Assembly: GCA_903911085.1 (NCBI GenBank)
Contig: CAIWCC010000125.1
Coordinates: forward strand, 28,437 to 92,436
Length of the DNA stretch: 64,000 nt
DNA from: an uncultured Bacteroidales bacterium
Lineage (GTDB): Bacteria > Bacteroidota > Bacteroidia > Bacteroidales > Paludibacteraceae
Reading direction: 5' to 3'
Shown: one piece after another, positions 58,615 to 64,000 of the stretch
Layout of the letters: every line of letters starts with the position of its first letter
Position numbering within the stretch: the stretch's first letter is position 1
Position numbers and translations under genes: made by a program
Notes under the pieces: model-generated
Seen by the model: the letters and a program-made list of their open reading frames with translations, nothing else
Databases searched by the model: none
Told to the model about the DNA's origin: nothing

Positions 58615-61506
58615 CTATTGAACTATCACTTTAAAACTTTCAATACCATACGATTTTGATATGTATTTTACAATATATATGCCTTTGGGCACCGAAATTT
58701 GTTGTGTATGAGCCATTGAAACACGCTTGATTAATTGTGAGGAAATACTATAAACTTCTACGTAGTCTTTATTTTCGCATCCTTCAATTTTAATACACTC
58801 GTTAGTTCCAAAAACTTTTACGTTGCTATTTTTTGTAGTAGGAGTACCCGTATTAATTCTTTCGTATGTTCCTCGTAATAAGATTTTTCCGATATACAAT
58901 ACATGTTGATTATACTTTGCAGGGTTAGCATTAATGTCAGTTAAATTAGATCCTAAAATGGTTTTTTTATCTGGTATTACAGCAGAAACACTTAATTTTA
59001 CGGTATGAAAACCTTCAGTTACATTAAACATCATAAACTGACCACGAGGATACGAACAACTTGAATTAAAACTATTCATTGCAGCAACAACAGATCCCGT
59101 ATTCGTAACAGTTTTCATTGCCGTTGGAATGATTTTCGTTAGCGTAACATTCTTTCCATCAAGATTAATTTCAAGTTGTCCAGATTCTGGTGCTCCCACT
59201 TCAAAGTAACCAAATGAATTACCCGTAAAAGAAAAAGTCATACTTTCTCCGGCAGTGCTTGCTCTCATAATATATGGAAACCAACCAGCCATTGGCGCAA
59301 TACCATTCGTGGTTTTTGTAGGGTCGATAGCAGTCCATCCAGAGCTAAAGGTGCAAATATCCTTTGGAGAAATCATTTGTGCATCTTCCCAATTATCGGT
59401 ATAAATACGAGTTGGAAGCGTATGAGCCTGATCTGTAGCAGTAAGCTTGAGCGTTTGCATACCGCGACAAACTGCTTCGGCGTAAATATCACCACCTCCA
59501 CCTACAAGTTGAGTAGGATGAACGCCATCGTTACTAAAAATCTTTTTGGTAGTGCTTCCGGCAGCAGCTTTAAAAACTGCAGTTCCATCTTTTACCATCA
59601 TGCTAAGGCGCTGACCCATGTGAATTGAGGGTATATTATATTTAGATGCTATAGCTTCTAGTCTGGTAATATTTGCAGGAACACCACCATTCTGATAAGT
59701 TACGACATCGGGTTCATAAATTGAATAAAGAAAACAAATATCAATTCTGGGATTATAGTTCCAAATTTTCCGCACCATTCCCTCCATGGCTTCATCAGGG
59801 CCTGCATTCACAGCAAACTCAATAAAAACCAAATCGGGGTTGTATTTAATAACTTGTTCGTAAATTCTGCAACATCCTAAGTTTGTACCTGTGCCTGAAA
59901 TACCTGCATTCATGCCCACAATTTTTGAATCTGGGAAAATGGATTGAAAGTAACGTGCACTTTGATTGCGAAAACGATTCTCATTTTGCGAAATACTTCC
60001 TCCAAGATATGAAATCCGAAGTGTATCTTTATTATTGGCTTTACGTATAAAGTTTGGCAAGCCACCGCGCACATAAAATTCTTTTGCATCTACATAAGTA
60101 GTTATTGGTATGATACGATCTGTCAATGGAATATCAAATATTAGCGGTGAAGCTCCACCTTGACTTGCAGCGATAATGCTATCGGTATTATCTGGAGGGA
60201 TAACACCACCCCATGTATTAAGTGGCACATCTGAAAAAACAGGGTTTGCCTTTATATAAACCTCTAATTTTGATTTTGCTTCCGCATCTGGAGTTTTGCC
60301 CAAATCCTCGCCATCACAGTCACCTGATGATTTTTTGGTTAATGTTAAGTTCGTGGGACCTACTCCATTAACGGTTGTCTGAACTTTCATATCCGATTTG
60401 GCAAAATTCATATCGATATTTCCTGCTGCGGGTGCAATAAATGCAAAAAACACCCTATTAAGTGCATAATTCGACGCCCCAGTTGTTTTATTTACAACAC
60501 TAATAGAGGGGTTCAAAGCCATACAGTTCTTAATGGAACTAGCCGCATTACTAATTGGACCAATACCTAAAGCAGGAATTTGATTATATAATGCAGCACT
60601 GTATCCAGTACTAGTTACAGCATTCGTAGCCATACAATTCATCACCTTTACAATAGGTTTTATCGAGAACGAAATCGCAGAAAATATACCTCCAGCAATA
60701 GAATTAGTGGTAGTAGAGAAGGTATTTACCGAACCGGCTGCTGTACAATTTACAATATCAACAATCATACCTGTTGTATTCCAAAGCTGCCCTACAATAC
60801 CACCTGCACAAGCATAAGCTATTCCAGCATAGTTGTTTTTAGCGGTAAGGGATGCATCTACTGAAGTATTAATGATATTTATAATATTAGACGATGCCGC
60901 TGCACCAATAATTCCCCCTGTGGTTGCCCTACATTCCACTATTGAAGTTGCTAAAGTTTCGCTATATATTGTACCAGTCACTTTACAATTATTTATAAGC
61001 ATGTCTTTAGTACTCGTTGTAGTGCCCCCTACTAAACCGCCACATACAGCTCCTGTTGTGGTAGTGGTAGTTGAAACAAAAGAAACGTAAAATGCAACAT
61101 CTAACGATAAATTACTTATTGTGGCATCGGCCACATAATTAAAAAAACCGATAGACGAAACCGATAGAAAAGGACTTGTTTCGGAGCCACCAGTAGTTAA
61201 ACCGGTAATTTTAAACCCAGCACCATCAAAATTGCCTTTAAATACATTCGTGTATGTACCTATTCCACCGTAAAAATTTGGTGTTGTCGACATATCAATA
61301 TCTGCCGTCAATTTATAATATGCAGCACCAGCGCCTGTCCCTGCAGCTGTATTTATAGCCATTTTTGCTGCTATAAGATCAGCAGGAGTTGCTATTAAGT
61401 AAGGTTCGGACGCCACACCTGTTCCAGAAATACCGGTAATTTGAGCCCAACTAATGGTTGTGCTTGCGACGAAAAGCAGCACGAAAAGTAAAATTTTTGT
61501 TTTCAT
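58615..61506 (-). CDS. GLUG-repeat/SGNH-hydrolase fusion protein with T9SS domain
   Basis: A 963-residue exported fusion. A signal peptide (about 1-21, ISWAQ) is followed by a GLUG-type beta-helical region (about 25-430) closely matching the protein at 56863: GNFDGAGFKITGLTTGG, GFFNYVADATISNLSLDV, GGLVGGTTTSTKDMLINNCKVTG, AGGIVGQLWNTTGMIVDIVNCTAAG. An SGNH hydrolase domain follows (about 490-685): ISYLGGSISQNENRF (Ser504), MNAGISGTGTNLG, FIEFAVNAG (Asn567) and NDGVHPTQ (Asp660, His663), giving all four blocks. Then comes a beta-sandwich (about 700-880, SMTFSFTGNSFGYFEVGAPESGQLEINLDGK) and a T9SS domain. The plan suggests an anchored esterase held on the glycan by a beta-helical binding part. 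It is preceded by operator copy f. Confidence 0.85.
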   Translation of the reverse strand: MKTKILLFVLLFVASTTISWAQITGISGTGVASEPYLIATPADLIAAKMAINTAAGTGAGAAYYKLTADIDMSTTPNFYGGIGTYTNVFKGNFDGAGFKITGLTTGGSETSPFLSVSSIGFFNYVADATISNLSLDVAFYVSFVSTTTTTTGAVCGGLVGGTTTSTKDMLINNCKVTGTIYSETLATSIVECRATTGGIIGAAASSNIINIINTSVDASLTAKNNYAGIAYACAGGIVGQLWNTTGMIVDIVNCTAAGSVNTFSTTTNSIAGGIFSAISFSIKPIVKVMNCMATNAVTSTGYSAALYNQIPALGIGPISNAASSIKNCMALNPSISVVNKTTGASNYALNRVFFAFIAPAAGNIDMNFAKSDMKVQTTVNGVGPTNLTLTKKSSGDCDGEDLGKTPDAEAKSKLEVYIKANPVFSDVPLNTWGGVIPPDNTDSIIAASQGGASPLIFDIPLTDRIIPITTYVDAKEFYVRGGLPNFIRKANNKDTLRISYLGGSISQNENRFRNQSARYFQSIFPDSKIVGMNAGISGTGTNLGCCRIYEQVIKYNPDLVFIEFAVNAGPDEAMEGMVRKIWNYNPRIDICFLYSIYEPDVVTYQNGGVPANITRLEAIASKYNIPSIHMGQRLSMMVKDGTAVFKAAAGSTTKKIFSNDGVHPTQLVGGGGDIYAEAVCRGMQTLKLTATDQAHTLPTRIYTDNWEDAQMISPKDICTFSSGWTAIDPTKTTNGIAPMAGWFPYIMRASTAGESMTFSFTGNSFGYFEVGAPESGQLEINLDGKNVTLTKIIPTAMKTVTNTGSVVAAMNSFNSSCSYPRGQFMMFNVTEGFHTVKLSVSAVIPDKKTILGSNLTDINANPAKYNQHVLYIGKILLRGTYERINTGTPTTKNSNVKVFGTNECIKIEGCENKDYVEVYSISSQLIKRVSMAHTQQISVPKGIYIVKYISKSYGIESFKVIVQ

Positions 61507-61538
61507 AAGAATGTGAATTTAAAGATATAATTTCTTCA

Positions 61539-61608
61539 CAAAAATAATCTTTACACTTCCAAAATATTGTGATAAATTGATTTAGTATTGCGATAAACTA
61601 ATTTATTT
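61539..61608 (-). promoter_or_regulatory. Operator copy f plus promoter for the GLUG-SGNH gene
   Basis: TGTGATAAATTG (61568-61579) and TGCGATAAACTA (61589-61600) are direct repeats 21 bp apart, followed by ATTTATTTC. TATTTTTG on the minus strand (61546-61539) lies 22 bp from the proximal box. As with copy b, the A-rich end contains the stop codon of the upstream gene (61603-61605). Predicted leader about 27 nt to the ATG at 61506. Confidence 0.75.
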
Positions 61609-63660
61609 CAGGCTTACTATTGACTGAACCACTGTTTTACTTCTTAAGTTAGATTTTGCAGGTTGCCCACCTCCCACTGAGATACAATAATCGCCAGTTA
61701 AAGAATTCAATTTCCCATTTTCGTCATATTCGCATAGTTGTTTTGTATCCAATGCAAGATTCAAACGTTTTTTCTCGCCAGATAATAAATAAATTCGTTT
61801 AATTGCTTTCAATGATTGAATAGCTTTGTTTTCATTTTTCGACATTGAAGAAATATACAGTTGAACTACTTCTTCGCCAGCCAACTTTCCTTTGTTCTGA
61901 ACTGTTACGCTTACATTTATTTTTCCATTTGCATTCAGAGTCTTAGTTACTTTCAATGCCGAATATTCATAGGTTGAATAACTTAACCCATAACCAAAAG
62001 GATAAATAACTTCACCCTTAAAATAACGGTAGGTGCGATTCGACATCGAATAATCGGTAAATTCAGGCAAATCTTTTTCTGATTTATAAAATGTTATAGG
62101 CAACCGCCCTGATGGATTGTAATCGCCAAATAGCACATCGGCTATGGCAGTACCAGCCGACTGTCCACCATACCATGCCTGTAATATGGCATTGGCATGG
62201 GTGTTTTCCCATTCCATAGATATTGCGCTACCACTCATATTTACAAATACCAATGGTTTGCCCAACAGTTTTATTTCTTGCATCAACGCCGTTTGAATTT
62301 TTGGGAGAGAGATAATTGTTCTATCCCCACAAAAAAAACCTTCGGTTGGCTCTTTTCCTGCATCACCTTCTTCTCCTTCTAAACGTGCTGAAATACCTCC
62401 CACAAAAATAACAAGGTCGGCTTTTGAAACTTTTTGAGCAATTTGTTGAATACTATTCGTTGGATCAATTAATTTAGTAGGTGTAATTCCTTGTTCAAAA
62501 ATTACGTTCACATCATTTCCCAGCTTTGCTTTTATGCCTGCTAGCACAGTAACTGTTTTACGTGGAACTCCATTGTAATTTCCATACAAAACTTTTTTAT
62601 CATTGGCATTTGGACCAACAATTGCAATTGTTTTAATTTTTTTCGATAATGGTAGAATCGAATTATTTTTCAATAAAACCAAAGATTGTCTTGCCATTTT
62701 TAAAGCATGTACTTCGTGATATTTCAATTTTAAATTTGAATATGGGATTTTATTATAAGGTACTTTGTCCTTAGGGTCAAACATTCCCAACCGAAAACGA
62801 ATTGTAAAAAGGCGAGCTACCGATTCATCTAGTTTCTTTTCATCTATCAAGCCATCTTTAACAGCTTCAGGAAGTGATTTATAACTCCACAGTTTACTCC
62901 AATATTCACCACACTCCAAATCAGTACCTGACATTACTGCATTTGCGGAAGCATTCTTTCCATCTATATCTGTTTTGTGTGTTTTCCAAAAGTCATTTAT
63001 TGCACCACAATCCGAAGTGACATATCCTTTAAAATTCCATTGATTTCGCAGAATATTTATCATTAGATTTTCGCTTCCACAACATGGTTTTCCGTTGTAA
63101 CGATTATATGCACACATTATCGACGAAACTTTAGCATCAACTACCAAATCTCTAAAGGCTGGTAAATAAGTATTCCACAAGTCATAATTACTCACACTCA
63201 CATCGAAAGTATGGCGCGATGATTCAGGTCCGCTGTGAATGGCAAAATGTTTAGCACAAGCCGATGTTTTGAGGTAATTGGGATCATCCCCCTGAAGACC
63301 TTCAACTATTGCCTTACCTAATTGCCCTGTCAGAAAAGGGTCTTCACCGTAAGTTTCCTGTCCTCGACCCCAGCGTGGGTCTCGAAATATATTAATATTG
63401 GGCGTCCAAAATGTAAGACCTTTATATCGATTCCCCGTTTTATTGTCTTGCAGCGTTTTATTGTAAATAGCCCTTGCTTCGTCCGAGACAATTTGTCCCA
63501 TTAGCTTTACTGATTCCACATCAAAGGTTGCTGCCATACCAATAGCTTGAGGAAAAACAGTTACAGAATCTCCCGATCGTGCTATTCCATGTAATGCTTC
63601 GTTCCACCAATTATAAGCAGGTACGCCTAACCGTTCAATAGCTGGTGCAATTTCTATCAT
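61603..63660 (-). CDS. GH3 beta-xylosidase/beta-glucosidase-type enzyme, 5' truncated by an IS element
   Basis: 685 residues from the first ATG. GH3 landmarks are strong: APAIERLGVPAYNWWNEALHG, NINIFRDPRWGRGQETYGEDPFLTG, SACAKHFAIHSGPESSRH, and GYVTSDCGAI with Asp217 as nucleophile. The alpha/beta sandwich domain follows (LLKNNSILPL, AILQAWYGGQSAGTAIADVLFGDYNPSGRLP) and a fibronectin III-like end (EEVVQLYIS). The text is closest to GH3 beta-xylosidases. Upstream of the ATG the frame still reads LQNGLISRLTLEEKVGQ, the conserved start of the domain, then meets the TAG that ends the transposase (63712-63714). The native N-terminus and signal peptide are therefore missing and any product would stay in the cytoplasm. 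It is probably a pseudogene, although the rest is intact. Its original promoter has been replaced by the element. Confidence 0.85.
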   Translation of the reverse strand: MIEIAPAIERLGVPAYNWWNEALHGIARSGDSVTVFPQAIGMAATFDVESVKLMGQIVSDEARAIYNKTLQDNKTGNRYKGLTFWTPNINIFRDPRWGRGQETYGEDPFLTGQLGKAIVEGLQGDDPNYLKTSACAKHFAIHSGPESSRHTFDVSVSNYDLWNTYLPAFRDLVVDAKVSSIMCAYNRYNGKPCCGSENLMINILRNQWNFKGYVTSDCGAINDFWKTHKTDIDGKNASANAVMSGTDLECGEYWSKLWSYKSLPEAVKDGLIDEKKLDESVARLFTIRFRLGMFDPKDKVPYNKIPYSNLKLKYHEVHALKMARQSLVLLKNNSILPLSKKIKTIAIVGPNANDKKVLYGNYNGVPRKTVTVLAGIKAKLGNDVNVIFEQGITPTKLIDPTNSIQQIAQKVSKADLVIFVGGISARLEGEEGDAGKEPTEGFFCGDRTIISLPKIQTALMQEIKLLGKPLVFVNMSGSAISMEWENTHANAILQAWYGGQSAGTAIADVLFGDYNPSGRLPITFYKSEKDLPEFTDYSMSNRTYRYFKGEVIYPFGYGLSYSTYEYSALKVTKTLNANGKINVSVTVQNKGKLAGEEVVQLYISSMSKNENKAIQSLKAIKRIYLLSGEKKRLNLALDTKQLCEYDENGKLNSLTGDYCISVGGGQPAKSNLRSKTVVQSIVSLK

Positions 63661-63699
63661 TTGACCTACTTTTTCTTCTAATGTCAGACGTGAAATTAA

Positions 63700-64000
63700 C
63701 CCATTTTGCAGCTATCCATCGATAAGCTTATAATTTTCAACCACTTCATTTTTTAAAATTTGTAGTTTGGGCACTACAGATTTTTTTCGGATAAACTGAG
63801 CATATTTATATCCCAAAGCATCGTAAATACGCTTTACTTTGTCATCTGGTTCAGAGCATTTGCGGATACTTATCCATTGGTCCCTTGTGTTTTGGACAAC
63901 AGTTGTTACACATTTTTGAGTATTCATTTGTCGTACTATTTCGCGCCATTCGGATTTTATATTTTTTTGCTGCAATTTGTATCGAACCGTGTTTACCACC
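63700..64000 (-). mobile_element. Insertion sequence (IS4 superfamily, IS1634-like), one end inside the window
   Basis: The transposase gene and its junction with the GH3 gene place one end of the element between about 63690 and 63712, probably in the CTGCAAAATGGG stretch on the minus strand directly after the transposase stop. The other end, the full inverted repeats and any target duplication lie outside the window. Confidence 0.55.
63712..64000 (-). CDS. Transposase, C-terminal part (IS1634-like)
   Basis: An open frame enters from the right edge and ends at the TAG at 63712, giving about 96 C-terminal residues. NTVRYKLQQKNIKSEWREIV, RQMNTQKCVTTVV, and RKCSEPDDKVKRIYDALGYK followed by RKKSVVP resemble the C-terminal tail of IS1634-type DDE transposases of the IS4 superfamily. 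The catalytic residues lie upstream, outside the window. The reading frame is the same as that of the GH3 remnant, separated only by the stop codon, so the element inserted in the same orientation and readthrough transcription from it could reach the GH3 gene. Family assignment is from memory of the tail motif. Confidence 0.7.
   Translation of the reverse strand, partial: VVNTVRYKLQQKNIKSEWREIVRQMNTQKCVTTVVQNTRDQWISIRKCSEPDDKVKRIYDALGYKYAQFIRKKSVVPKLQILKNEVVENYKLIDG

Noticed and set aside
61603..63660. Reading the GH3 gene as an intact gene starting at the ATG at 63660
   Set aside because: Conserved GH3 residues continue upstream of this ATG up to the transposase stop, and there is no signal peptide, so the ATG is internal to the original gene.
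1..64000. CRISPR arrays, tRNA, rRNA and phage genes
   Set aside because: Looked for by eye; no regularly spaced repeats, tRNA-like or rRNA-like stretches or phage genes were seen.

Overview
This AT-rich window reads as a polysaccharide utilisation locus (PUL) of a Bacteroidota species, probably an anaerobe or facultative anaerobe of the Bacteroidales/Marinilabiliales kind. The evidence is two tandem SusC/SusD pairs, a hybrid two-component regulator (HTCS), TAnnTTTG promoter elements, no Shine-Dalgarno motifs, many type IX secretion (T9SS) C-terminal sorting domains, and S1 sulfatases that all carry Ser at the formylglycine position. All genes but one sulfatase (3548-5344) lie on the minus strand, so transcription runs from right to left.

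Layout, right to left. 63712-64000: C-terminus of an IS4-superfamily (IS1634-like) transposase whose element has removed the 5' end of a GH3 gene (61603-63660). 61506-54879: three related GLUG-repeat surface proteins, one fused to an SGNH esterase domain, each behind its own copy of a conserved promoter. 54843-40077: a DUF2271 protein, four double beta-helix paralogues and a GH95 enzyme with a fucose-lectin-like module, nearly all with T9SS sorting domains. 39991-32876: HTCS sensor/regulator, GH3 beta-glucosidase, SGNH esterase. 32558-22063: SusC-SusD-SusC-SusD-DUF1735 lipoprotein, ending at a strong terminator. 21762-18174: a fifth double beta-helix protein and a LamG-like protein. 18084-13850: GH16, type B carboxylesterase, GH29. 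13773-5529: GH2, sulfatase, GH36-type alpha-galactosidase, SGNH protein, alpha/beta-hydrolase esterase. 5344-3548: the plus-strand sulfatase. 3208-1: GH16, sulfatase, and a partial DNRLRE/CBM96-like protein.

The most striking structure is a six-copy regulatory element: two direct repeats of TGTGATAAACTG spaced exactly 21 bp apart, followed 22-23 bp downstream in gene direction by a Bacteroidota -7-like element. Copies sit upstream of both GH16 genes, the first SusC and each GLUG gene. They divide the locus into operons and are good candidates for the binding site of the HTCS AraC-type domain.

Working model (inference): the substrate is a sulfated, acylated, fucose- or L-galactose-containing, probably algal polysaccharide. 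GH16 and the beta-helix proteins would cut the chain outside the cell. Sulfatases and the SGNH and alpha/beta esterases would remove substituents. GH29, GH95, GH36, GH2 and GH3 would remove sugars, SusC/D would import oligosaccharides, and the HTCS would sense them. No classical endo-fucoidanase or porphyranase was recognised, so the beta-helix paralogues are the main candidates for a new backbone-cleaving activity.

Two genes (SusC at its start, an esterase at its end) are broken by a single extra base in a homopolymer. Either the sequence has homopolymer errors or these are real slippage sites.
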